From NCBI GenBank assembly GCA_949752735.1, contig OX457037.1:591001-655000 (forward strand): 64,000 bases of DNA. The letters are read 5' to 3'. The position numbers and the translations under genes were made by a program. Positions 22,756 to 32,348 of the stretch are shown here, piece by piece; within the stretch, counting starts at the first letter, position 1, and every line of letters begins with the position of its first letter. The notes under the pieces are model-generated. The model was given only the letters and a program-made list of their open reading frames with translations, was not told the origin of the DNA and did no database searches. The DNA is from Lumbricus terrestris (lineage: Eukaryota > Annelida > Clitellata > Crassiclitellata > Lumbricidae).

Positions 22756-23169
22756 ATGTCGTGATTCAACAGACCTATCCATAAATTTATAACGAAACCC
22801 ACTCGTCAGATCGAAGTTAGAACCCAACCGAAAGAGGTGCGTTGTTCGTTGAAAAAAGTGACGCATACGCCCTGCAGACAACAGGGAGGACTGAGATGGG
22901 AGATTTTTACGCAACAACTGATAACGATTCAACCTTGAGAAACAGCTACAGTAGCGCTAGGACTAGGAGTTCGAATGACAAAAGGATTGTGCCTAGTTTC
23001 GCTTAGACGAGAAATCGAGGCGAGCGGATGCAGTTTACGAGAAGAAACCGTTACCGGACAAGTAGAAGACATCGAAATTACTATTAAAAACGACACCGAT
23101 TCGGTAGTTAGTATAATCGAAGGCGATTCGTTATGTTTCGTTAATTACTACAAATATATCTCATCTTAA
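22756..23169 (+). pseudogene. Conserved provirus protein of unknown function, two in-frame stops
   Basis: ATG at 22756 opens a 138-codon frame interrupted only by TGA at codon 3 (22762-22764) and TGA at 22936-22938. The rest is continuous to TAA at 23167-23169. The C-terminal half (LVSLRREIEASGCSLREE, VEDIEITIKNDTDSVVSI) is beta-strand-like. A dUTPase-like or jelly-roll fold is possible but unproven. Same strand and tight spacing as its neighbours. Confidence 0.55.
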
Positions 23170-23196
23170 GAATTATATCCCGTAATTTAAAAAAGA

Positions 23197-23790
23197 ATGG
23201 ATAACGAAAAATCTGGAATCCCGAAAATCGCCGAAATCGATGGAAGCGCCCAGGTTTACCGACTTTCGAAATTCACTGAAATTCAAGAAGAAATCGACCG
23301 GGAACGCGAAAAAAGAGAGACTCTAGGTAAAAAGTACCACAAAGGCGTTAGAATAATTAGCGTGATAAACAACGTTTTAGCGGTGGCGTCGATGGGACTC
23401 ACCGCGGCGGGAATCGCTGTTATATCTACAATAATTGCGACTCCCATCGTTGTAGGGACTGGAGGAGCGGCATTAGTAGTTGGGGCGCTATGTGTGATAG
23501 GCAATCAAGTTGGTAAAAAACTCGCTTTAAGACTGGAGAAACACGAAAAGATCAAAACGTTAGCGGAAGCAAAACTCAATACGATTAGCGATCTCGTTTC
23601 GAAAGCTCTAGAAGACGATAATATTTCGGACGAGGAATATTCTGTAATTTTGACCGAACGCGCAAAATTTAATGATATGAAAGAAGAAGTCAGAAGTAAA
23701 ATCAAAGCCGATATCGATGAAGCTGGAAATAGAGAAGCTGAAGCTGAGTCGTTCCAGAACGTGTTTAGAAAATCGTCGACAAAGGATTAA
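23197..23790 (+). CDS. Provirus membrane/coiled-coil protein
   Basis: 197 residues, intact. A charged helical N-terminus (EIDREREKRETLGKK) precedes a long hydrophobic hairpin at about residues 50-105 (ASMGLTAAGIAVISTIIATP and VVGTGGAALVVGALCVIG), then a charged coiled-coil tail. It resembles an uncharacterised two-pass protein often seen in metazoan Polintons. Role unknown; membrane remodelling is a guess. Confidence 0.6.
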   Translation: MDNEKSGIPKIAEIDGSAQVYRLSKFTEIQEEIDREREKRETLGKKYHKGVRIISVINNVLAVASMGLTAAGIAVISTIIATPIVVGTGGAALVVGALCVIGNQVGKKLALRLEKHEKIKTLAEAKLNTISDLVSKALEDDNISDEEYSVILTERAKFNDMKEEVRSKIKADIDEAGNREAEAESFQNVFRKSSTKD

Positions 23791-23940
23791 ACATAGAACG
23801 TGAAACGTAAAACGTAGAACATAGAACGTGAAACGCAGAACGTAGAACGTGTGAAAATCACGTTCGTTGTCGCGTCTCATTTCAATGTTTTAACGAGTGT
23901 TCCAAAAACGCGTTAAAACATTATACTGCCTATTTTAAAA
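23791..23940. repeat. Short tandem GAACGT(G)AAACG repeat
   Basis: Between two rightward genes, AGAACGTGAAACGTAAAACG and variants are repeated at 23798-23855, unit about 10 bp. A local expansion; no coding potential. Confidence 0.75.
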
Positions 23941-24833
23941 ATGTCGTTTCTACAAATAACCGATCCATCAAAACGTGAGTTTCTGAAGACGAAGAAAAAT
24001 ATTCAACGAGATTATTTATCCGAGAAACTAGGCGATATAGGATTGCAGCGAGAATTAGTAAAGTTGTACAAGCCGATCGTGGACTCACAATCAACGATAT
24101 CGAAAGAACAAAACGCTTTGTTATCAACTATTAAGGAAAACTCAGCAGCCACGTCTAACGCTCTAAAAGCGCTTCCTACGTCGTTAAAAGCCATACAGCT
24201 TCCACAATATCCCTCGATAGAGGCTACGAGGATCCCCTAGAAGACGTTAGAATGTTAGAATTTGGAGATCTGGCAACGAAATACTTGTCCCAATACGCTT
24301 CTAATAAAAAGTATACCGATACGACGTTCGGTCTAAATTCTAAAGACGAGAAATTTTATATCGGAGACACTCGCGTTTTGTTCCAGAACGACGATATAAC
24401 GGTCGGAGAGAAGACTTACACCGGTACCCCGGGACTTTGGGAGCTACTGACGATGGTTAAACCGAACGATTCGATTTACGACGGCAACGATCTGACTGAT
24501 TACGCCGATATTCTAGACGCGACGAATGCTATGAGACAACCTAAAAATCCGAGTAAACCTAAATCGTCTAGAAGCGAAAAGTACAGAAAAATCATTAAGC
24601 CGATATGGAAAATGAAGTCTGGTAAACAAGCGCTGAAGATGGGTAGAAGAGTCGTAGTTATTCCGCAAGATCCGAATGCTTTAGTAGAAACGTTACATCT
24701 ACATGTACGACTCGCTAGCTACGGTGCGGGTAATACGGGAGTAAGAAACGAGATCGTTGGTATATGCGATAAATTATTACGACAAAATGTTATCGATAAA
24801 GAACAGTATAAAAACTTAATGTTGCAATTATAA
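23941..24833 (+). pseudogene. Conserved Polinton protein (DUF8207-type, as I recall), one frameshift
   Basis: The N-terminal segment 23941-24240 (99 residues) is helical and charged. A frameshift near 24230-24250 leads into the 193-residue second segment, with GDLATKYLSQY, FYIGDTRVLFQNDDI and GTPGLWELLTMVKP, the signature block of an uncharacterised domain common in animal Polintons/adintoviruses, then a Lys/Arg-rich stretch and a helical end. Total about 295 residues, normal length. Function unknown; the position among capsid genes suggests a virion role. I recall the domain name, not checked. Confidence 0.72.
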
Positions 24834-24837
24834 AAAA

Positions 24838-25311
24838 ATGCTTGTCGTCACAAATAGAAGATTTACGACAAAATACGTTATGGGTGGGGCTGGAATAATC
24901 GATACCATTACAGGAGTTTTCAAGAAGCTCTTCACTTCGGATGTCGGTAAACGAGTCACATCGTCCGCCCTTAGCGCAGGCAAAGACGCCGCGAGAGAGT
25001 TGGATAAAAAGGCGCTAGACGTTGAAAAGAATACCGCCGTAGAGGTTGGTAAGCGATTGGTGGATAAAGCTGCTGCAAAACTCTTAGCATCGCCGGTTCT
25101 AGCGCCACGTGTGGTTGAAAAACTGCCAGCGCTTACGCAATCGAGTGCTGCTATCACAGCACGACTAATCGATAACGGCGCGGGAGCTAATGCAGGAACT
25201 GATATTAAAAAGATACTCGCCGGTTATGGACTTAAAAAGCCTTCTTCTAACGCCGTGTCCATTCGAGATTTCGCGCGTAGTCTCAACAAAAAAAAAATGG
25301 AGCGGTATTGA
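24838..25311 (+). CDS. Provirus minor capsid candidate with amphipathic N-terminus
   Basis: 157 residues, intact, starting 5 bases after the previous stop. GGAGIIDTITGVFKKLFTSD is an amphipathic helix of the kind found in membrane-lytic minor capsid proteins such as adenovirus pVI. Ala/Lys-rich helices follow (DAARELDKKALDVEKNTAVE), then a basic C-terminus (ARSLNKKKMERY). pVI-like identity is inferred from place and pattern. Confidence 0.6.
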   Translation: MLVVTNRRFTTKYVMGGAGIIDTITGVFKKLFTSDVGKRVTSSALSAGKDAARELDKKALDVEKNTAVEVGKRLVDKAAAKLLASPVLAPRVVEKLPALTQSSAAITARLIDNGAGANAGTDIKKILAGYGLKKPSSNAVSIRDFARSLNKKKMERY

Positions 25312-25339
25312 AACTCGTGTGAGTTTAAATAAAATAATC

Positions 25340-25850
25340 TTTAGTAATTAAGTCGAATATTCTAAACATTACGGTACCCTCAAGAGTCGACGAAGGTATC
25401 GAAAAATTCGAATGGCACGAATACATGAATACGAACCAGCAGCGAGAACGAATCTTAACTCGGCTGGTGAGATTCGCATAAATATCGAAATCCAGGATCT
25501 ATTTTGCCATTCCACCGAATCTTACTTGTTTTTCGAAGGTAGGTAGGTTAAAAGAGATGGAACGGCGTACGCTAATGCTGACGCGGTAGCAATAACCAAC
25601 AACGGGCTCTTGCATCTTTTCAGTTAGTTCGCTTATTCCCTATCGAATCAAGATATCGAAACGGTATTTCACCCGGGACAAGCAACGACGATGCTGGGTA
25701 TGCTGAAATATCCAGACCACTTCGCCAAAGCGCAAGGTCTTAACCAATTATGGTGCAAAGATGCAGCAACCGCGGTTATAGCGGATAACGCAGGTTTTGC
25801 TACTCGTCAAGCGTATCTTATTCAAAAACCAATGGCTAAGGGAATTCAGA
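25340..25850 (+). pseudogene. Major capsid protein, N-terminal remnant
   Basis: With several frame changes one reads HEYEPAARTNLNSAG, EIRINIEIQDLFCH, SESYLFFEG-like text, GMLKYPDHFAKAQGLNQLW and RQAYLIQKPM, recognisable as the first third of the double-jelly-roll major capsid protein of animal Polintons. Only about 165 residues of an expected 450-600 remain. It stops abruptly at about 25850, where the sequence becomes the end of a minus-strand fibre gene. This is the key gene missing for particle formation. Confidence 0.78.
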
Positions 25851-26690
25851 GGAACATACCCTCATACCGAACTGATCGCCGGCTACTAAAGACACGGAGG
25901 CGGTTGGTAATACAAGCGATATTCTGTCGCCGCTCACGGATTTAAGAAGTTCGTTGTTATTTAACCCGTCTATAGTATACATAACCCTTACTATATTTAT
26001 AATCAAACCACCACTCCGCGGGTTTCCTATCAAGAAAGTTGCGAATCCGCTAAGTCTATATACCCCTGTACGGGAATAGTTATTAACCCGCCAGCGGCCG
26101 TATACGCCGAATCCGTATTTATAGCGACGGTCGTTAATTGGTTATGCAATACATCTCTGCCTGAGGCGTCACCAACTAAGCTTCCCGGCGTTGTCGACTC
26201 TCTTAACGCGCAAATAGCCGATCCAGTTGTTGGTCTCCAATTCGAGGATAATGCTGGCGCCTTTGTTATAACCCCAGCCATTCCTTCAAACCTATATATA
26301 TAATACCGCTCGTCATATTTCTCACTAGACTGCCCGGATATACCCTCATACCCAAAACGTAATCTCTAGTAGCGATATCCTCAACGCGCTGATCGACGTA
26401 TTTCTTGTTAGCTAAATAGTTGTCGCCGTTTGGACCGGTGCTATTAGTGAATTTATCGGTGACTAGAGCAGTAGCTCGTGCAAAACTAATGGCTTCGTCG
26501 CCTTTACCCGCTGAAGGGTAATCGGTTGGTAAACCTACGAGAAAATGGCCTCTCATATTTATATCTCCAGCAACGTCATTGTTTCCATCTAGCCTTAGAA
26601 AAGTACTGTTTACATGTGTTAGCGTAACGCCTCCAGCAATTACTCTTTGCGTAGACCCAGAATCGGTATGTCCAAATTTATCGACTGGCA
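25836..26690 (-). pseudogene. Fibre-like protein, copy 2, frameshifted and end-truncated
   Basis: Starts MPVDKFGHTDSGSTQRVIAG, then FLRLDGNNDVAGDINMRGH, SFARATALV and NYLANKKYVDQRVEDIATRD. Two frame changes (near 26270 and 26032) lead to a beta-rich end (NAYAAGGLITIPVQGYIDL-like; VAGDQFGMRVCSSE) resembling a C1q/TNF-like jelly-roll head. Closely related at its start to the copy at 26741-27813, so a tandem duplication. The last residues run into the capsid gene remnant. Confidence 0.75.
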
Positions 26691-26740
26691 TTGATTTTAA
26701 TAAGATTGATTATTTATTATTTATTATTAGTGTTTTATCG

Positions 26741-27813
26741 CTAAGGTGGTAAAAATGCCGCTGAAAAGTCTCTACCTATTATGTTTGTAGCGATGGACGA
26801 ATAAACGAATATCTCGAGGTAATCGTTATCGGTTACAAAAACTATGCTACTACCAGTTGAATTGTTATACGAACCCCCCGTACCCCCTCCGCCCGCAATT
26901 TGCATGTACGACACTCCATTTTTTATACAGGAAGACATTACCATGAGCGGTATTACTATTGTCACAGAATTCTATGTACGCCGAAACGATATAGCATCCG
27001 GCTTTACCGGGAGTGAAACGAGTCAGGTTCGTACTTGTGACACCATCGGTTTTGTATCTTACTCTATCGAAAGAAACTCTTGTGTGAGTTTTAGCGTTTA
27101 TGGCGTGACGATTTAAAGTGTAAAAGCTAACCGCGGGTCCGACTGCAGCCATATCAACATATTTTTTGGTCGCTGCATCGCCGTCACCGTTGGGATCGCG
27201 TAGGCCTGTAATGTGGGCCCCATGCATAAAGATGGGCTTAAACACATTTATTTTAGACGGAAGAGTGCCATCCATTGACTTAACCATCTCTAAGGCGGTT
27301 TCATTATTTATTCTAAAACGAAATCCATCCGTCGATTGTGATGTAATTGATTGGTTTAATCGACCTTCTATTTTATTCGCTGTATTTCCTAAAAATATAT
27401 TAAAATCCATATTTCCGTCCAAATCCTTACATCCCATCGCCCGAGTAAGATCCCTGCCGGTGCTTAGGAATAGGTCTCCAGCCATGGGATCACCAGTTTT
27501 AGACACGTTCGAAGCAGTTCGTTCATCGACGTATTTCTTATTCGTCGAATGATTATCGTTGGACGGTGACTCATCGTGATTCGTTATGAAATCTATGGCT
27601 TGTCTCCAACTTAGAGCCTCATCTATTCCTGCTTCTGAAGTATTAGTTGTAGGTAACCCTTTAATGCAGTGACCACTCATATTTAGATTTCCAGTCGCCG
27701 GGTTTGCTCCATCCAATCGAAGGAAACTAGCATTTACTTGACTAAGAGTAACACCTCCAGCCATTACTCTTTGTGTTGTTCCAGCATCGGTGTGACCGAA
27801 TTTATCGACAGGC
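26741..27813 (-). pseudogene. Fibre-like protein, copy 1, one frameshift
   Basis: Starts MPVDKFGHTDAGTTQRVMAG. Modules with NLNMSGHCIKGLPTT, STNKKYVDERT, MAGDLFLSTG, and HITGLRDPNGDGDAATKKYV look like the trimeric shaft repeats of bacteriophage tail fibres. The head (FTPGKAGCYIVSAYIEFC, then after a frameshift near 26880-26965 GSSIVFVTDNDYLEIFVYSS) has C1q/TNF-like jelly-roll phrasing. Probably the receptor-binding spike. No stop separates it from the protease upstream, so the two could be read as one protein. Confidence 0.8.
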
Positions 27814-28256
27814 ATTTTATATATAATAATTTTTAATACAATAACTTCTTGGAAATTAATTCCATCGTCCACCATCTTCATTACATATAGATACAAATGA
27901 CCGCAAAACACTTCATTACCCCGCTGTATTCGTTCGCTGTTATAAAACACTGGACTCTGTAAATACTTTAACAGTTTCGAAGGGGGAGGGAGGCCGTAAC
28001 TATCGAAATATAACTTTTCGTTACGTTTCTTTATCCACCCAACCCAATGCGTTCCGTTCCCTTTAGAGTCGTCTAGGTTAAGGATTCCACATTCGTTCGT
28101 TCTAGGCTTCTTCGGCAATTCGTCTCGCACGAAAACGCCTCTAAAGTTTTTTATATTTAGTTTCTTCACAGCATTGATCAGCTGTACGTTGGTTAGAGGA
28201 ATATTAGGTAGTACTACGCCCTCGACATTTATGTCTTTGTAGATCTTAGAACTCAA
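27814..28256 (-). CDS. Adenain-type cysteine protease
   Basis: Residues 1-147 of an open frame from ATG 28256. Catalytic residues in adenain order: His70 (NGTHWVGW), Asp85 (LYFDSYG), Gln111 and Cys118 (QRGNEVFCGHLYLY), with the Gln-Cys spacing of seven as in adenovirus protease. It would mature capsid precursors inside the particle. Length is normal for Polinton adenain. All catalytic residues are present. There is no stop codon: the frame passes through an AT-rich TATATAAA spacer into the fibre start. Confidence 0.9.
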
Positions 28257-28265
28257 TTTAATATT

Positions 28266-30790
28266 CTACTAATAATTCTATTGACGAAGCGAGTAGTGTC
28301 CGTATGCTAATGTATGTTTACCATCTTCCATTATCACTCGTTTATCGTCGTCGGCGGACAGTGCTACTTTATTTACTTCTTCGGTGTAAATGTCGTGATG
28401 ATACGATCGAATAACGTTCATCGGTCTCAACTGTTCTCTTTTCGTAAACACGCATTCTTTATAATCGTCGTGGGTTATGGTTTTCTTAACGACGTTCTTC
28501 TTCAAGCCTTTCCATTTCTTATAGTCTTCACCAGACATTCTGTACGAGTACAACTTCGATCGCAAACCGACAAACTCTTCGATCTGTTTACCTGTCTTTG
28601 AACATACCGATCACTTTCTTATTCACCCCGGTTTCGATCCTGGATGGATGATCTTTCGGGTACTCGCTTATGTCGAATAGGCTTCGAACATCGTCGGCGA
28701 TATCGTCGTAAAAGTAGTCGGTCTTTATTTCGTACGCCAAAGAATCCGTATCGGTGAATAATAGCTTAGCCCTATCTCCGTACTTGGTCTTGATGTAATT
28801 ATAGTGGAAATCGTACATTAAAGTCTTCCTCGAGTCAAATATACACATTGCTAGATATATCGGCTTGTTATAGAACAACTTGATCTTTTTCATGTGAACG
28901 GCGATTAGATTTTCGTCGAAAATAGTTTGACCGTCGTAATTAGGTTTAGCCGCGAGCTTCATTGCTTCCTCCTCGTTGCACACCAATCGTACATCAACTC
29001 GATACTCGATACATTCTATGGTCTTGCCGAGGACGCTATTGTTCATCAGCTTGAAAAAGTCTTTCTCGAAATCGTTAGTAGCTCTCGTTCTCAATTCCGT
29101 ATTCAGGCCGTTATACTTTTTCAGCCAAGCGCTTTCTTCGAATAATATCCCTCGATGTATTTTAACGATTTTCAATCCGAGACTTTCGTACAACTTTAAA
29201 TTACCTTAATGAACTACATACTTCTTTTTATCGTTTACGTTTGGAATTAGTTTCGTTACGACCGATCCTGCGGGTTTTATACCCTTAGGAGCTAGAGGAT
29301 AATCGTTATGTAGGTCGTGTAATTCCTTAGGAAATTCTAAATCGACTTCTAACACACACCCCACCCCATCTCGTTCGGGAACGCTTCTTGAATCGTTCAA
29401 TTCGTTATCAGTCATCCATTTAAACCTATGAGTTGGCAGAGCTTTGCTCATCGCCCATCCGTACAAGTTGTTCGCGTCTAAGTAAGGAATGAATACCGAA
29501 GGATGGCTGCGATCGAAAGCTTCTCCCATGTACTCGTTGTTCGCTTTCGCGTATCGATTCGAAATCGTGCTGACTCCTCCTCTTATTCCTTGCTTGATCA
29601 TCAGTAACATATCGTAGTCGCTCAACAACTCTAACTCAACACCGGTCAACTTTAACGCCACGTCCCAAGCTAGTCCAGGTGAAGCATAATACCACGCGGG
29701 ATCGAGCCTATAATGTTCGATGCACACGTCCCTAAGGTTTTCGAAAACATCGGCTAATAATAGAACATCTGAAACGTTATACAAGTTGTGATAATCTCTT
29801 AAAGTTTTACAACGAAATGTTTTCGATACAGCTTTAGCGTGCTCGTAATCTTCATCGCTGATCTTGGAATCGTTTAGTTTAGAATAGAAGTTATGCTTCG
29901 GAGGTAATTTGGTTTCGTTTAATCTTTCAACGCCGTCGACGTAATCGTATGGGTAAACGCCCTTTTTGAGTAAAAGATCTAACTTCTTACCTTTAAAAAA
30001 TCGCCTAAATTCTTACACTGATCTTTACGAAGGTTCTTCGATAACGCGTCGAGACTCGAGGGCATGAATCTAAAACTGTCGATAAAGCGTAATTCGCGCT
30101 TGACGGTAATCTCTTTTCCCTCTTTAACAAACTTACCGACTACAATCTCTCGACTAAACGATATATACTTTTCTTCGTTATTAGGAATACAGTTAATTTT
30201 CTCACAATTCTCACCTCGCAATTTCTTAACGAATAGATGACTATCGTATCCGTATAGATTGTGGAATACTACAGGGAAAAACTTGGGGACTTTATAGTTT
30301 ACATGACAGCTGTTATGAGCGGCGCCCCTGAATTCACCGCTTAAATGACAATGATTTCTAACTCGATCTTTACCCAACTCTCCTCCGCAGATATGACAGT
30401 TAGTAGCTTCATAGAAACATTTCTTCTCAGTTTTGCCGAATATCATATTCTTGGGGAATTTAAAATCGTTATATATTTGTTTTATATTTTCTACAACAAA
30501 ATCTACGAATATCTGGGTGACATCGTCGTCTTCGTTTTCAGCCGCAAACATCACCGCATCTTGGGAATAAACGTTGTCGTCGAAGCATTTTATGTGATAA
30601 CAAAACGAGCTGGGCGTATGTTTTTGGTACTTATTGGTGTAAGACGTGCCAGGATCGGTTTGCAAGTATTGATCTGTTTAATGAAAGATTCGAAATCCGC
30701 ACAGACGATAAAAGGTACTCTCATCGATCTGTTGTAATTTTTAAAACTTAACATAGTTCCAGGTTCAGGCAATTCAATTCGTTGAGCGTC
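28266..30790 (-). pseudogene. Protein-primed family B DNA polymerase (PolB)
   Basis: Read leftward: exonuclease motif I (VCADFESF, near 30695), a zinc-like CHICGG...CHLSGE, ExoII (FHNLYGYDSHLF, near 30260), ExoIII (YNVSDVLLLADVF, near 29770), polymerase motif A (YLDANNLYGWAMS, near 29485), motif B (FFKLMNNSVLGKT, near 29045), motif C with the catalytic Asp pair (LLFTDTDSLAYEI, near 28750), and a C-terminal thumb. Breaks: frameshifts near 30640, 29985 and 28570-28590 and an in-frame TAA at 29206-29208. The N-terminal domain upstream of motif ExoI is cut off near 30790, where LINE sequence begins. Confidence 0.93.
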
Positions 30791-30829
30791 CTACTGCGAA
30801 CAGTACTCGCTGTGTTTATTAAGCGAGTC

Positions 30830-31690
30830 TATCGATCTGTTATCTGTTATCCCTATACACAAGAAAAAGGATAAATTAGAATGCTCAAATTACAGAGGCA
30901 TAAGCTTGCTCTGCCACACCAGTAAAGTTTTCTCCACAATAATGCTACAGAGAATTAAGATAAGGACAGAAGAGATCTTATCAGAAGCCCAGGCAGGATT
31001 CAGGGTGAATAGGAGCACAGTAGATCAGATATTCACTCTAAGACAGCTGGCAGAGAAATATGAAGAATTTGGAAAAGAACTTTATGTATGCTACATAGAT
31101 TTTCGAAAGGCTTTTGACAGTGTATGGAGAAAAGGACTGTGGAGAGTTATGAGACATTACGGATATCCAGAGAAAATAGTAAGAATACTGGAAAATGCCT
31201 ACGAGGACACTTTCAGTGCGGTAAGGGTAGACGGAGAGCTGTCGGAATGGTTTAAAACTATTGTGGGAGTGCTGCAGGGATGCGTCTTGTCGCGACTGTT
31301 ATTCAACATATTTTTGGAACTAATTATGGCTATGGCACTGGATGGAACGGAAGAAGTAGCAGTGATCGGGGGACAGACAATAAGTGACCTGAGATTTGCG
31401 GATGATATCGCCCTTCTGGCAAAACAAGCAAATGGACTACAAGAGTCGCTAACTAAAGTGGTCCAAGTGAGTCGGGATATGGGAATGAGTATAAATGTAC
31501 TAAAAACAGGAAGTCAGTTTCTAGGAAGGGGCAACATCAAATTTCAGTTAGAAGCAGATGGACACCAACTAGAACAGACGGAGAACTTCGTGTATCTCGG
31601 AGGAACCTATAGCACAAATGGAGAATCTGAAAAAGACGTGGACAGAAGAATTGGACTAGCCAGAGGAATACTACAGGTGCTTGGTTTCAA
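30830..31690 (+). pseudogene. LINE reverse transcriptase fragment (RTE/L2-like)
   Basis: Open frame from about 30849 (KKKDKLECSNYRGISLLCHTS in two parts), then EAQAGFRVNRSTVDQIF, CYIDFRKAFDSVWRKGLWRV, GVLQGCVLSRLLFN and the catalytic LRFADDIALLAK (near 31395), continuing to FVYLGGTYSTNGE. At about 31690 the sequence changes to unrelated text that runs on in frame to 31832. Its left edge marks the right end of the provirus. 5' and 3' truncated; distinct from the other LINEs here. Confidence 0.88.
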
Positions 31691-31764
31691 TTCGGGCGAT
31701 TCTGCAATTAAGGTCGCACCTCCAATCAAGATTACACACTTTGCGTTGTCTGATGCATCTGAAC

Positions 31765-32300
31765 TTAAAATATTTAAGAAATTCGTAAGATCGTCGTGGA
31801 CTGCACAAGGACTTCATGAGACGCGCGCCTAGGCTGAGAATAAAGTTGACAATAATTGTTGTTTGTATAAGCTTACAAAATGATGTGACAACGCAGTCTT
31901 GTAAGTATTTATAATGATGAAGATATATTGATAAAATACTGCATGGTCTGCTTATAATATTATCTTGATGATGACGTTTCCGTAATCAGCGAAAATGTGA
32001 TAAGGGTTGAGTAAAAGAAAAACATTGAACTTGACATTGAGGATGATGAAATGATGATCACAATGAGAGCTAACCTAGCCGACTGCAAATTCTTATGACG
32101 ACGATGACATTTTAACCGATACGTTCAAAACATACTTGGAGTGGCTGTAGATGGAACGACTGTTGTCCGAATCTCCGTAAGTGTTGACGGTAGCCGAGTA
32201 ACTGTCGTCAACGGCAATATTGTAGAAGGATTCGGTGTAGTCGAAAAATGTAGACGAGTAGTCGAAAACGAGGGCAGGGTAGATGTCGGTTGCGTAGTCT
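31765..32300. repeat. Segmental duplication, copy 1 (partner 43859-44460)
   Basis: From TTAAAATATTTAAGAAATTC onward, including AGATCGTCGTGGACTGCACA, an intronic stretch and the end of a mucin exon, the sequence matches 43859-44460 with small gaps. The outer left flanks differ (two different LINEs). Confidence 0.85.
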
Positions 32301-32348
32301 CTATTGATGTTATTGTGGTGATGTTGGTTGTAGTGATAAGTCCGCACA
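32136..32348 (-). CDS. Mucin-type exon of the Ig/mucin gene (short, 71 codons)
   Basis: Acceptor TTTTCAG|TGTGCGG and donor CCAA|GTATGT, phase 1-1. Almost only Thr/Ser/Pro: CGLITTTNITTITS, TTQPTSTLPSF, STTPNPSTILPLTT, ending VVPSTATPS. Dense sites for O-glycosylation imply an extended, secreted or surface stalk. The last 55 codons match the end of the exon at 44292-46361, but the repeat block of that exon is absent. If the donor is not used, a TGA at 32125 would end the protein. Confidence 0.75.

Larger units (their letters stand above)
19290..30800. mobile_element. Polinton/Maverick-class (adintovirus-like) provirus, degraded
   Basis: Contains, in one stretch, a retroviral-type integrase, a parvoviral-type phospholipase A2 domain, an FtsK/A32-type packaging ATPase, penton-like and major capsid remnants, a pX-like protein, an adenain-type cysteine protease, fibre-like genes and a protein-primed family B DNA polymerase. 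That set defines Polintons and the animal adintoviruses. Blocks are divergent: integrase/PLA2 leftward, ATPase to capsid rightward, fibre/protease/polymerase leftward. Most genes carry frameshifts or stops. No terminal inverted repeats are visible; both ends abut LINE sequence, and about 11.5 kb remains against the usual 15-20 kb. Base and codon use is more even and AT-leaning with many CG words compared with the flanks. Confidence 0.92.
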
